Source of the DNA: JAKFWI01 sp031399165
Lineage (GTDB): Bacteria; Pseudomonadota; Alphaproteobacteria; Caulobacterales; Aquidulcibacteraceae
NCBI GenBank assembly: GCA_031399165.1
Contig: JANNOO010000060.1
Span: 149,239-213,238, forward strand
DNA length: 64,000 nt
Direction of reading: 5' to 3'
The notes under the pieces: model-generated
Told to the model about the DNA's origin: nothing
Database searches by the model: none
The model's input: only the letters and a program-made list of their open reading frames with translations
Part shown: piece by piece, positions 43,572 to 52,560 of the stretch
Layout of the letters: each line of letters begins with the position of its first letter
How positions within the stretch are numbered: position 1 is the first letter of the stretch
Program-made: the position numbers and the translations under genes

Positions 43572-46151
43572 TCAGGCGGCTACGATATTGACGATCCGGT
43601 CGGTCACGACAACCACCTTGCGTATCGTCAGGCCGTCGAGGAAGGGCGCAACCCGGTCGTGCGACAGCGCCATTTCGCGGACCTTGTCCTCGGCCAAGCC
43701 CTTCGGAATCTCGATTTCGGCGCGGCGCTTGCCGTTCACCTGCACCGGCACGGTGACGACGTTTTGCTGCGTGAGACCCGGATCGGCGGCCGGCCAGGGC
43801 GCGTCGACCACCAGGCCGGGCAGGCCGAGGCGGGCCCAGCCTTCTTCTGCCAGGTGGGGCATGAACGGCGCGATCAGCTGCACGAGCAGGCGCAGCGCCT
43901 CGCCGCGCGCCCACAGCAGGGCAGGGTCATCGCCGATGGATTTGGGCAGCGCGTTCATCAATTCGTAGGCGCGCGAGATTGCGCGGTTGAACCGGAAGTT
44001 CTCGATATCCTCGGTCACGGCCGTCACCGCGCGGTGCGATGCCTGGCGCAGCGCCAGCGCAGCGCCAGCGTCCGCGCCGGGGGGAGGGGCGTCACCTGAT
44101 TGGGGCGCGGGGGCGCCATGGTCGTCGATCGCGGTCCACACCCGCTGCACAAACCGCCACGCGCCCTCGACGCCAGCATCGGTCCATTGCACGTCTTTTT
44201 CCGGCGGCGAGTCCGAGAGCACAAACCAGCGCAGCACATCGGCGCCGTATTCCTCAATGAAGTCGCCGAGCGCGACGGCGTTCTTTTTCGACTTCGACAT
44301 CTTTTCGATGCCGCCGATTTCTGCAGGCGCGCCGGTGGCGGTTTCGATCGCGGCGCCGTCTTTCACATCGACTTCTTCCGGCGGCAGCCAGGCGCCCGCG
44401 GCGGATTTGTAGGTCTCGTGCGTGACCATGCCTTGGGTGAACAGGCCGGCGAATGGCTCGCCGCTGTTCAAGGGCAAGAAGCCGCAATCGCGCATCGCGC
44501 GGGTGAAGAAGCGTGAATAGAGCAGGTGGAGCACGGCGTGCTCGATGCCGCCGACATATTGATCGACCGGCAGCCACGCGGCGGCGATCTGGGGATCGAA
44601 CGGCGCATCATTGTTATGCGCATCAGTGAAGCGCGCGAAATACCAGGATGAATCCACGAACGTGTCGAACGTGTCGGTCTCGCGCTCGGCCTTGCCGCCG
44701 CAGGTTGGGCAGGAGACGTGCTTCCATGTTGGATGGCTGGCGAGGGGATTGCCCACGCCTTCGATTTTTACGTCTGCCGGCAGCGTCACCGGCAGCTGAT
44801 CCTTTGGCACGCCGACCACGCCGCATGTTGCGCAATGGATGATCGGGATCGGGCAGCCCCAATAACGTTGCCGCGAAACGCCCCAATCGCGCAGACGATA
44901 TTGCGTTGTCGCTTCGCCGGCGCCGCGCTTTTTCAGCTCTTCGATCGCAGCGGTGAGCGCGGCTTCGCTAGAAAGCCCGTCGAGGAAGCGCGAGTTAATC
45001 AGCACGCCCGGGCCGGTATATGCGTCCTTGCCGATGGCGAAGGTCGCGGCGTCTTCGCCGGGCGGCAGCACGACCGGCTTCACCGGCAAATCGTATTTGC
45101 GCGCGAAATCGAGGTCGCGCTGATCGTGAGCAGGGCAGGCGAACAGCGCGCCTGAGCCATAGCTCGAGAGCACAAAATTGGCCGCCCAGACGGGCAATTC
45201 CCAGCTTGGGTCGAACGGGTGTTTCACGCTCACGCCGAGATCGATTCCGACCTTTTCGGCCATCTCGATATCAGCTTCGGATGTGCCGAGCTGGGCAGCC
45301 TCAGCAATGAATTTTGCGACTTCCGGCCGGGATTCGGCGATCTTCCTGGTGAGCGGATGATCGGGCGCGAGCGCGACGAATGACGCGCCGAACAGCGTGT
45401 CGGGCCGCGTCGTGAACACGTCGATCTCGCCGCCGCCGACAATCTCGAATCTGAATTTCGCCCCCGCGCTTTTGCCGATCCAGTTGATCTGCATCGTGCG
45501 GACTTTGTCCGGCCAGCGGTCGAGCGTGTTCAGCGCGGCGAGCAGATCATCCGCATACGCTGTGACGCGGAACATCCATTGTTCAAGCTCGCGCGTCTCA
45601 ACCGGCGCGCCGGAGCGCCAGCCTTTACCGTCCACCACCTGTTCGTTGGCGAGCACGGTTTGATCGACCGGGTCCCAATTGACCTTCGCGGCTTTGCGGT
45701 AGGCGAGGCCCTTTTCCCAGAACGCCAGGAACATCGCCTGCTGGTGCTTGTAATAGTCCGGCAGGCAGGTTGCTATTTCGCGCTCCCAATCGATTGAGAG
45801 GCCAAGCCATTGCAGCTGCTCGCGCATCACCTCGATATTGGTGAGCGTCCATTGCTGCGGATCGGCGCCGCGCTCCAGCGCCGCGTTTTCAGCTGGCAGG
45901 CCGAACGCGTCCCAGCCCATCGGATGCAGCACGTTGAAGCCGCGCGCGCGCTTGTAGCGCGCCACCACATCACCCATCGCGTAATTGCGCCCGTGCCCGA
46001 CGTGAATTGCGCCCGACGGGTAGGGGAACATCTCAAGGACATAGTATTTCGGCTTGCCGTCCGCATTCGGCGCCGGCGCGCGAAAGGCGTTGGCGCGCGC
46101 CCAGGCGTCGCGCCATTTCGGCTCGGCTTCGCGATGGTTGTAGCGTGACAT
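43572..46151 (-). CDS. leuS: Leucyl-tRNA synthetase
   Basis: Class Ia synthetase of 859 residues. The HIGH-type motif is HVGHGRNYAMGDVVARY near residues 51-67, the KMSKS motif is EKMSKSKKNAVALGDF near residues 620-635, and the editing (CP1) domain is intact, including the threonine-rich TTRPDTLFGASF block. It is followed 10 bases later by lptE and then holA. Confidence 0.98.
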   Translation of the reverse strand: MSRYNHREAEPKWRDAWARANAFRAPAPNADGKPKYYVLEMFPYPSGAIHVGHGRNYAMGDVVARYKRARGFNVLHPMGWDAFGLPAENAALERGADPQQWTLTNIEVMREQLQWLGLSIDWEREIATCLPDYYKHQQAMFLAFWEKGLAYRKAAKVNWDPVDQTVLANEQVVDGKGWRSGAPVETRELEQWMFRVTAYADDLLAALNTLDRWPDKVRTMQINWIGKSAGAKFRFEIVGGGEIDVFTTRPDTLFGASFVALAPDHPLTRKIAESRPEVAKFIAEAAQLGTSEADIEMAEKVGIDLGVSVKHPFDPSWELPVWAANFVLSSYGSGALFACPAHDQRDLDFARKYDLPVKPVVLPPGEDAATFAIGKDAYTGPGVLINSRFLDGLSSEAALTAAIEELKKRGAGEATTQYRLRDWGVSRQRYWGCPIPIIHCATCGVVGVPKDQLPVTLPADVKIEGVGNPLASHPTWKHVSCPTCGGKAERETDTFDTFVDSSWYFARFTDAHNNDAPFDPQIAAAWLPVDQYVGGIEHAVLHLLYSRFFTRAMRDCGFLPLNSGEPFAGLFTQGMVTHETYKSAAGAWLPPEEVDVKDGAAIETATGAPAEIGGIEKMSKSKKNAVALGDFIEEYGADVLRWFVLSDSPPEKDVQWTDAGVEGAWRFVQRVWTAIDDHGAPAPQSGDAPPPGADAGAALALRQASHRAVTAVTEDIENFRFNRAISRAYELMNALPKSIGDDPALLWARGEALRLLVQLIAPFMPHLAEEGWARLGLPGLVVDAPWPAADPGLTQQNVVTVPVQVNGKRRAEIEIPKGLAEDKVREMALSHDRVAPFLDGLTIRKVVVVTDRIVNIVAA

Positions 46152-46201
46152 GCCCTGCGCGCCCGTTCAGCGCGGCATTGATACATATAATGCGCGCGCG
46201 A

Positions 46202-46633
46202 TCATCCCTGCGTGGAGAGCCGCAATTCGCGGGCGCGTACAAGGATCCTGTTTTCGATCTGGATGGCCATATCCGGGCTTGCGGGCGCATCGCTCCAGCC
46301 ATTGGCCGTCAGCGTCTGCCGGTTGATTGAAACCTTAAGGCCATCGGCGCGCAGGCGGGTGTCGAGAATATAGACCGTCGCCTTGAACCGCTCGCGCGGT
46401 GCTTCGGGATTGGCATACCAATCGGTTGTGATAACGCCGCCAAACGCGTCCGCCTGCGCGAGCGGCATGAAGCTCAGCGTGTCCAGACTTGCCCGCCAGA
46501 GGAAACTGTTGACGCCGATCTGCGCCTGGTCGCTTGCTGCGGTCTCGCGCTCCGGGTTGGAGGCGCAAGCGGGAAGGGCGGCCAGCGCCGCCAAAGCCAG
46601 AGCGGCGTGCGAAACGCGCCGGAAATTCGACAT
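46202..46633 (-). CDS. DUF3576 family lipoprotein
   Basis: 143 residues from ATG 46633. The start MSNFRRVSHAALALAALAAL leads to PACASNPER, a lipoprotein signal with Cys after LPA. The mature part (IGVNSFLWRASLDTLSFMPL, DAFGGVITTDWYANPEAP, VYILDTRLRADGLKV) matches DUF3576, a conserved alphaproteobacterial envelope family of unknown function usually upstream of leuS. It is 50 bases before leuS on the same strand and divergent from the NtrZ-like gene. Confidence 0.85.
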   Translation of the reverse strand: MSNFRRVSHAALALAALAALPACASNPERETAASDQAQIGVNSFLWRASLDTLSFMPLAQADAFGGVITTDWYANPEAPRERFKATVYILDTRLRADGLKVSINRQTLTANGWSDAPASPDMAIQIENRILVRARELRLSTQG

Positions 46634-46882
46634 TGTGAGCCATTCTCCGAAAGGCCAAGCGCCCCAACAGCCTAAGAGGAGCGGGCGGCCTGGCGATTTG
46701 ATGGCGGACCTATAGCACGCCGACCCCATACGGCCAGAGGGCTGGGCGATAGGGATGCAACGCAGTAGCGACCTGTGCATTACAAGCTTCAGCGGCGAGA
46801 ATTTCTCTTGGCCGTGACCAAAAGTTCATATCCAGGCAAGCATGGATTCGGTATACCCTTAGGAGAGGCAGGGGTCTTTAAC

Positions 46883-47332
46883 GTGCGTTTACGTCATGTG
46901 ATCATCGGGATCGGCGTCGTCATGGCGGCCGGGGCGGGCGTCGCCAGCGCCGAAGAGCTGAAGGGCGCAGCGCGCGCGTTTAAGCCATTGGCGGAGGAAA
47001 CGCCTTGGTTTGAGCGCTTTACCGCCAGCAACGCCACCGAAGCAGCCAGCGCCACGCCGCTGGCCCAGGCTGAGCGCACGATGTCGTGGTCGCCCTCCGC
47101 GCGTTGGGGAATCACGCTCAACCTGAAAGACACGGACCGGACAAAAACCTCAGCGACGCGGGATGAAGCCGCCGTCGGGGCTTTTTATGATTTCACGCCC
47201 CGTCTGCGTGTCGGCGGCGAGTTGCGTGTCGCCGATCCGAACGCAATGGCGGCCGCTGGCCCCGGCGCAAAGGGCGGCATCCGCTCTGAACCTACCGCTG
47301 GCGTAAAGCTGGAATCGGCGTTCCGCTTCTAG
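46883..47332 (+). CDS. ntrZ: NtrZ-like periplasmic regulatory protein
   Basis: 149 residues from GTG 46883; the frame is open from 46775, but the signal peptide begins RLRHVIIGIGVVMAAGAGVA with a predicted cut after ASAEE. The C-terminal half ARWGITLNLKDTDRTK, then GAFYDFTPRLRVGGELRVAD and a final KLESAFRF matches the NtrZ family, which in Caulobacter inhibits the nitrogen sensor kinase NtrY from the periplasm. NtrY itself is not in the window. The beta-strand ending resembles a small outer-membrane-like fold. Confidence 0.7.
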   Translation: MRLRHVIIGIGVVMAAGAGVASAEELKGAARAFKPLAEETPWFERFTASNATEAASATPLAQAERTMSWSPSARWGITLNLKDTDRTKTSATRDEAAVGAFYDFTPRLRVGGELRVADPNAMAAAGPGAKGGIRSEPTAGVKLESAFRF

Positions 47333-47925
47333 GCCAACGCTTCAATAGCCGCCAATCCAGCAAAGTTGATCAGCCTCCCGGCATTGCGGGCGCTTACGCC
47401 CCCCAACGCATAAACTGGCCTATTTATCCGGCACGCCATGGCATTGGCTTGCCGCGCGCCTAGCGGCCTTGAAGCTGAAGCGCTGGCGCTGGGAAAAACA
47501 GGCGACAGCACAAGCGCCATCGCGCCGCTCGAGCCAGCGCCTGTATGCGTGGCGGCGGTGATGATCCATTTCGGGTTGCCGCGGCGGAGGTGTTCTGCCC
47601 GGTTTGCCAGCCGCTCCGGAAGATGGATTCCATCTGCCCCGATCGCCCGGGCCAGCGCCGCATCAGCGCCGATCAGTAGTTTAAGCCCCCGCCGCCGGCA
47701 AAGGCGGAGCAGTCGCTTTGCCCGCATCACACGGTCGGTTGCGCCGAAATGCCGGTAGACGATTGCCGCTCCGGGGGGCAGCCGCGCGGCAGAAGCCTCG
47801 GGGTCAGGCGTGCGGACCGGATCGGTGAAGAACAGCAATGAGGGCAGGGCAGGGCGGCCGTTACGCCGCTTGAGCGTGCGCGCAACGACGCTTAACACCC
47901 GCCTGTCCCTTACCGAGGCGCTCAT
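47329..47925 (-). CDS. ThiE/TenI-like thiamine-phosphate synthase family protein
   Basis: 198 residues, shorter than ThiE (about 210-220). The barrel motifs LPSLLFFTDPVRTPDP, GADGIHLPERL and ALVLSPVFPSASAS, then NRPVYALGGVSARNAGRLI, are recognisable, but the usual phosphate and substrate residues of ThiE (PVFxTxTK) are altered to PVFPSASA. It may be a TenI-type or degenerate relative rather than a working synthase. It is divergent from yggS, the two ATGs overlapping. Confidence 0.75.
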   Translation of the reverse strand: MSASVRDRRVLSVVARTLKRRNGRPALPSLLFFTDPVRTPDPEASAARLPPGAAIVYRHFGATDRVMRAKRLLRLCRRRGLKLLIGADAALARAIGADGIHLPERLANRAEHLRRGNPKWIITAATHTGAGSSGAMALVLSPVFPSASASASRPLGARQANAMACRINRPVYALGGVSARNAGRLINFAGLAAIEALA

Positions 47926-48598
47926 GACGCTCGCCGCTCCTGCCGCCGATTCCTACGCCGCCGTCGCCGAAAAGATCGCGGCTGCCGCGCGCGCCGCCGG
48001 CCGCGATCCGCGCGGCGTTGCGCTCGTGGCTGTGTCGAAACAACAGCCGCTGGAAAAAGTCGAGGCGCTGCTGGCGCGCGGCCATCGCTTGTTTGGCGAA
48101 AACCGTGTGCAGGCGGCGCAGGCGCGCTGGACGCCGCTGAAGGCGAGCTACCCGGATACAAAGCTGCGTTTGATCGGCCCGCTGCAGACCAATAAGGCGC
48201 GCGAAGCCGTGGCGCTGTTTGACGCGATCGACAGCGTTGATCGCGATAAACTCGCCGCCGCGCTGGCCGATGAAATGGCGCGCGCGAACCGGCGGCTGGA
48301 CGTGCTGATCCAGGTCAATACGGGCGAGGAGCCGCAGAAGGCTGGCGTGGCGCCCCACGAAACCGATGCGTTTGTTGCACGCGCGCGTGACGTGCATGGC
48401 CTTTCAGTGAAAGGGCTCATGTGCATTCCGCCGGCCGATGAAGAGCCGGCGATGCATTTTGCGTTGCTGGCCAAGATCGCGGCGCGCAACGAGCTAGACG
48501 AGTTGAGCATGGGCATGAGCGGAGACTATGAATCCGCCGTGCGCTTCGGCGCCACGATGGTGCGCGTTGGCGGCGCGCTGTTTGGCGAACGCGGCTAG
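47924..48598 (+). CDS. YggS-type PLP homeostasis protein
   Basis: PLP-binding alanine racemase-fold protein that balances pyridoxal phosphate. 224 residues from ATG 47924. The PLP lysine is in VALVAVSKQQPLEKVEALL near residues 34-52; FGENRVQAAQARW, IGPLQTNKAREAV and SMGMSGDYESAVRFGATMVR are family signatures. Its start lies within the ATG of the divergent ThiE-like gene, and it converges on the DUF3297 gene with a short overlap. Confidence 0.95.
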   Translation: MTLAAPAADSYAAVAEKIAAAARAAGRDPRGVALVAVSKQQPLEKVEALLARGHRLFGENRVQAAQARWTPLKASYPDTKLRLIGPLQTNKAREAVALFDAIDSVDRDKLAAALADEMARANRRLDVLIQVNTGEEPQKAGVAPHETDAFVARARDVHGLSVKGLMCIPPADEEPAMHFALLAKIAARNELDELSMGMSGDYESAVRFGATMVRVGGALFGERG

Positions 48599-48837
48599 GC
48601 GGGCGGTTTGAGATAGGGCTCAACGTCGCCCTTCAGCTTCACGGTCATGTCGTTGCCGAAGCGGTCTTTCGTGCCGCCGACAGACAGGCGCACCCAGCCC
48701 TCGCTGACGCAATATTCCTCGACATTGTTCTTTTCAACGCCCTTGAAGCGCACGCCGATTCCACGTGCGAGCAATTCCTCGTCGTAGAAAGGGCTTTTCG
48801 GATTGACGCACAAACGGTCGGGCAGGGTGTCGGTCAT
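48595..48837 (-). CDS. DUF3297 family protein
   Basis: 80 residues. LPDRLCVNPKSPFYDEELLA at the start, then RGIGVRFKGVEKNNVEEYCV and a Gly-rich GGTKDRFGNDMTVKLKG, is the full-length pattern of DUF3297, a small conserved proteobacterial family sometimes annotated in error as glutathione peroxidase. Function is unknown. It follows the DUF4424 gene on the same strand with only a few bases between. Confidence 0.85.
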   Translation of the reverse strand: MTDTLPDRLCVNPKSPFYDEELLARGIGVRFKGVEKNNVEEYCVSEGWVRLSVGGTKDRFGNDMTVKLKGDVEPYLKPPA

Positions 48838-48840
48838 CGC

Positions 48841-49827
48841 TCAGCTCTCAGGCGTAAGAATAAGAATGTGCAGGTCTCGGCGCGGCACGAAGTTCTTGGC
48901 GACCATCTCAAATTGCGTGGGCGAAATTTTCTTCACGCCCTGGCCGCAGAAGCTGACTAGATTTTCAGCCGCGCCCTTATCGACCACAAGCCGGAAGTCG
49001 CCAATTGGCCCCGCCCAATTGGCGCCGGTCTTGAGGATATAGCTGATCCAGCGCTCTTGCGTGCGCGTTGCGTCCAGCTTCCGGCCGGCGGTTTCGGAGG
49101 CCTCATCGACACAATCGTCGCGCTTGTACCGGCGTTTCTCGGTCTTCCACACTTCGGCCGACGATAGCAGCGGAACCACCGTTCCGCCCACGACAGGACG
49201 GTATGTGTGTTCGACGACGACGTCCTTGCCGGGGGCGAAAGTCTGTTCGCGGCAATAGGTCGTCGCCATGTCCCACGCTGGCCGGTAATACGGCTCCCAG
49301 CCTTTGCCCTGGTCGATCTCGTCCTTGCCGACCAAGCCAGCCTTGATCAGCTTTTCGCGGTCGGCTTCGGGCAGGGCGGCGATGCGATCGCTGAATTTCG
49401 GATCGAGCGGATTTAGCGGCGCTCCGGCCGCGACCAGCATGCCGGTTACGTCGCGATTTTTATGCGTCGCCTTGCGGTCGACCCGAAGCGTAATGCGCGC
49501 GCCATCCACTTTCGTCTCGAACCCGACGAAATTAGCCTCGTCCGCGGCGGGAATGTTCATCGGCGATTCCTGCATTTCCGCCTTCATCGCGGGCAGGGGA
49601 AACGCCACCAGCATCGTGGCCGGCTTGCGGCCCTGATTACGGAAAACGTAGCAGACCCGAATTTGGTCCATTGAGACAAACAGGTCCTCCGACACCATCG
49701 CCACGGAATCGTTTGGCTCGAATTTGAGCCCGCCAGCGGCCAGCGCCGCGGAGGTGTCATTGGCGCTGGCCGGCGCCGCCAAAAGGGCGAGCGCAGCCAA
49801 TGCGCCTAGGGAGAGAGGAAGCCGCAT
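48841..49827 (-). CDS. DUF4424 family exported protein
   Basis: 328 residues with a signal peptide (MRLPLSLGALAALALLAAPA, cut near ASAND). The mature protein is largely beta-strand, with paired cysteines in DMATTYCREQTF, RDDCVDEAS and LVSFCGQGVK, as in DUF4424, an alphaproteobacterial family of unknown function. Predicted to be periplasmic. It stands upstream of DUF3297 and is divergent from the CenR-like regulator. Confidence 0.8.
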   Translation of the reverse strand: MRLPLSLGALAALALLAAPASANDTSAALAAGGLKFEPNDSVAMVSEDLFVSMDQIRVCYVFRNQGRKPATMLVAFPLPAMKAEMQESPMNIPAADEANFVGFETKVDGARITLRVDRKATHKNRDVTGMLVAAGAPLNPLDPKFSDRIAALPEADREKLIKAGLVGKDEIDQGKGWEPYYRPAWDMATTYCREQTFAPGKDVVVEHTYRPVVGGTVVPLLSSAEVWKTEKRRYKRDDCVDEASETAGRKLDATRTQERWISYILKTGANWAGPIGDFRLVVDKGAAENLVSFCGQGVKKISPTQFEMVAKNFVPRRDLHILILTPES

Positions 49828-49954
49828 CGGGGCCTTATGGCTGCTTCGTGCGGCACGGCCAAGGCGGTTTTGGGCCGCGATTAACTACGTCTGGCCCTTG
49901 CGCCGCCGCCGCATCGTGATCACATCATGTTACAACGCCTGCGGGAGGGCTATT

Positions 49955-50644
49955 TTGAGCGCGCGAAAAACCACCATCTTGATCGTCGATGATGATGAGG
50001 ATTTGCGCCAGGCGCTGGCCGAGCAGATAGAGCTCCAGGACGATCTGCGCGTCGAGCACGCAGCGTCGGCGGGTGAGGGGGTTGAGGCGGCGTGCGAGGG
50101 CAAAGCGGCGCTGATCCTGCTGGATGTGCATCTGCCCGATATGGATGGCCGCGATGCGTGCGTGTTGATGCGCCGGTCCGGCGTGCGCGCGCCGATCGTG
50201 ATGCTGACTGCGGCGGACGGCGATAGCGATACGATCATGGGTTTTGATTCCGGCGCCAACGATTATGTCGTCAAGCCGTTCAAGTTTTCGCTGCTGCTGG
50301 CGCGGATCCGCGCGCACCTACGCACGTTTGAACAAAGCGAAGACGCATCGTTTCAGATTGGCCCGTACGAATTCCGGCCCTCGATGAAGCTGCTGATCGA
50401 TGGCAAGTTGAAGAAAATCCGGCTAACGGAAAAAGAGACCAACATCCTCAAATACCTCTACCGCAATGGCGCGAAGCCCGTCGGCCGTGAGGAATTGCTG
50501 CGCGAAGTGTGGGGCTACAATTCAAACGTAACGACGCACACTCTGGAAACTCATGTGTATCGCCTGCGCCAGAAAATAGAACCGGACGCGCAAAGCCCGC
50601 GCCTGCTGCTTACCGAAACCGGCGGCTACCGCCTGCAGCTCTGA
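49955..50644 (+). CDS. cenR: CenR-like OmpR-family response regulator
   Basis: 229 residues from TTG 49955, set by a GGGAGGG five bases upstream. The receiver domain has the acidic pair DDDEDLRQ at residues 12-19, phosphoacceptor Asp57 in LLDVHLPDMDGRD, and Lys near 107 in YVVKPFKF. The winged-helix domain ends with TTHTLETHVYRLRQKIEP. The high similarity to CenR of Caulobacter, which regulates envelope functions and is essential there, is from memory. No histidine kinase is adjacent. Confidence 0.8.
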   Translation: MSARKTTILIVDDDEDLRQALAEQIELQDDLRVEHAASAGEGVEAACEGKAALILLDVHLPDMDGRDACVLMRRSGVRAPIVMLTAADGDSDTIMGFDSGANDYVVKPFKFSLLLARIRAHLRTFEQSEDASFQIGPYEFRPSMKLLIDGKLKKIRLTEKETNILKYLYRNGAKPVGREELLREVWGYNSNVTTHTLETHVYRLRQKIEPDAQSPRLLLTETGGYRLQL

Positions 50645-50654
50645 CGCATCGCCG

Positions 50655-51452
50655 CTAGAGCGAAAGCGCGATCTCGACGGGAACATGATCGCTTGGCCGC
50701 TCCCATGAGCGGCAGGGGATGTGGATCGCAAATTCGCGCGATACTCCGGCCACGGCAGGGGAGGCCCATATGTGGTCCAGCCGGCGGCCGCGATTGTTGC
50801 GCGTCCAATCGGGGCTGCGATAGCTCCACCAGGTGAAGAGCTTTTCCGGCGCCGGCACATGATGGCGCGCCAGATCGATAAGGCCGCCGGCCTCGCGCGC
50901 GGCCTCCAGCCCTTCGGTCTCGACCGGCGTGTGACTGACGACGTTGAGCAATTGCCTGTGGCTCCACACGTCATGTTCGCCCGGCGCCACATTCAGATCG
51001 CCGACGACGACCAGATCGGATTTCGCGCGGCGTGCGGCGTACTCGGTTTTCATTCGCGCCAGCACATCGAGCTTGTGCGCGAATTTTTCGTTGATGGCGG
51101 GATCGGGAATGTCGGCGCCGGCAGGCACGTACAGGTTATGAATCTCCACGCCGCCGACCTTAACCGAGGCGGCGCGGGCTTCCTTCTTGTAGCAGAGGTC
51201 AGGCGGGTCGCCGGGCTCCAGCTTGAACCGGGAGGCTATCGCCACGCCGTGATACCCCTTCTGTCCAACGACATGCAGATGCGGTAGGCCCATCGCCTTG
51301 AACGCTTTGGCCGGGAACTCGCCGTCGCGGCATTTGATCTCCTGAAGGCAGAGCACGTCCGGCTTGGCCTCGGCGACGAAGCGCGCAACCGTGTTGGCGC
51401 GCAGACGCACGGAATTGATGTTCCAGGTGACGATACGAAGCGGTCTAGCCAT
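50655..51452 (-). CDS. xth: Exodeoxyribonuclease III
   Basis: AP endonuclease/3'-exonuclease of base-excision repair. 265 residues with MARPLRIVTWNINSVRLR, metal ligand Glu in CLQEIKCRDGEFP, YHGVAIASR, the VVGDLNVAPGEHDVWSH site, and the final GRRLDHIWASPAVA with PSDHVPVEIAL. It converges on cenR, 10 bases apart. lolA is upstream, separated by a terminator-like hairpin. Confidence 0.95.
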   Translation of the reverse strand: MARPLRIVTWNINSVRLRANTVARFVAEAKPDVLCLQEIKCRDGEFPAKAFKAMGLPHLHVVGQKGYHGVAIASRFKLEPGDPPDLCYKKEARAASVKVGGVEIHNLYVPAGADIPDPAINEKFAHKLDVLARMKTEYAARRAKSDLVVVGDLNVAPGEHDVWSHRQLLNVVSHTPVETEGLEAAREAGGLIDLARHHVPAPEKLFTWWSYRSPDWTRNNRGRRLDHIWASPAVAGVSREFAIHIPCRSWERPSDHVPVEIALSL

Positions 51453-51484
51453 GGGCGCGCTTTACGGCCGGTTGGCGAATAAAA

Positions 51485-51520
51485 GAAGGGCGCCCCACCT
51501 TTTCAGGAAGGGCGCCCTGC
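51485..51520 (-). terminator. Rho-independent terminator, likely for lolA
   Basis: Arms AGGGCGCCC (51487-51495) and GGGCGCCCT (51510-51518) pair exactly over nine bases, with a 14-base loop. On the minus strand the stem is followed by TTCTTTT. It is downstream of lolA and just before xth. Confidence 0.6.
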
Positions 51521-51628
51521 GCTTTTGAGCGCGCGCCGGGAGGGGATAAATCCGGCGGGAGACTGTTACAACTGGATCCGTCAGCGGGGGGGAAGACGCC
51601 AATCCAGGGGGATGAGTAACAGCCCGTA

Positions 51629-51646
51629 TGTGGTATATACACCACA
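51629..51646. promoter_or_regulatory. Near-perfect 18-base palindrome in a low-GC gap
   Basis: TGTGGTATATACACCACA reads almost identically on both strands (one mismatched pair). It lies in a 110-base AT-rich island between the terminator hairpin and the lolA 3' end. It could be an operator or hairpin; no promoter is evident. Confidence 0.35.
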
Positions 51647-51719
51647 AGGCTGGGAAAAACAACCCAAAGCGAGCGTTTCTGCTTGTAAGAATTGTGAAGA
51701 TAAGTTTAGCGGCGCGCCC

Positions 51720-52355
51720 TCATGGGCGGTTGCGTAGGCCCGGTTGTGGGGCTTTCGTCTGAAACAGCCTGGGATCAAGCGCCGCAACGATTTGCACGGT
51801 TTGCAGCGCCGTCAGCGTAACGTTTCCCGCGATGTCTGTGACGCTCCACTGGCGCAATTCCCGCGCCGGGCCGTCAATAGTTAGCGTTAAATCGCCGTTA
51901 GTCTGCCCGCTCGGATCGCGCAGTCCGATCAGAATTAAATCACCATCCTTGGCCACGCTGGTCACTTTCGCGTCGCGCTCAATGCTTACGTTGCGCTTAA
52001 GCAGCAAGAATAATGGTGTGGTTTTCAGCGGCACGCGGTTCACCGTTTTCAGCGCCGTATTCTCGAGTGAAACGATCGAGCCATCGGAGACGATCGTCAT
52101 CGGGCTCGGCGCGTCGTAGGCGAAGCGAACCTTGCCTGGCCGTTGCAGGTAAAAGCTGCCCGTAAGCGCCTTGCCTTTCGAGTCAATCTGCACGAACCGG
52201 CCTTTGAGCGGGCCGGCGACATTGAGCGCCTTGTTGGCGGTGGCGATCGCCTGCGTGCGCGCCGCGCCAGTGAGCGGTTCGGGGGCGGCGTGAGCAGCCA
52301 AGGGGGCGGCGAGGGACGCGGCCAGCAGGGCAAGCGGCAGGAAAAAGCGTTTCAT
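51720..52355 (-). CDS. lolA: Outer-membrane lipoprotein carrier protein LolA
   Basis: Periplasmic chaperone moving lipoproteins from LolCDE to the outer membrane. 211 residues from ATG 52355 (MKRFFLPLALLAASLAAPLA, signal cut near AHAAP). The mature protein shows the LolA fold segments ALNVAGPLKGRFVQ, YLQRPGKVRFAYD and TTPLFLLLKRN. It is downstream of ftsK on the same strand, the order found in many alphaproteobacteria. Confidence 0.92.
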   Translation of the reverse strand: MKRFFLPLALLAASLAAPLAAHAAPEPLTGAARTQAIATANKALNVAGPLKGRFVQIDSKGKALTGSFYLQRPGKVRFAYDAPSPMTIVSDGSIVSLENTALKTVNRVPLKTTPLFLLLKRNVSIERDAKVTSVAKDGDLILIGLRDPSGQTNGDLTLTIDGPARELRQWSVTDIAGNVTLTALQTVQIVAALDPRLFQTKAPQPGLRNRP

Positions 52356-52560
52356 CCGGGTTTTTTGACCTACCGACTTGGCGAAATAAAGGGCGCGCGG
52401 TTCATGTCCCGTTGGGCCGGGTCGCGCCGGTAGGAGGGAAACGCCCAGCCGCGCGTGATGGCGCCCAGGTGGGCCGCGCCGGCTGAGGCCTGCAAAGTCG
52501 AGATAAAACAGCCCTTCGAGGAACGACAACGCATCGCTCCTTCGCGATCAATCGCCCAGC

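Noticed and set aside
51612..51737. 41-codon reading with a CxxC in the lolA-xth gap
   Set aside because: The purine run abuts the ATG with no proper spacing and it overlaps the lolA 3' end; too weak to call a gene.
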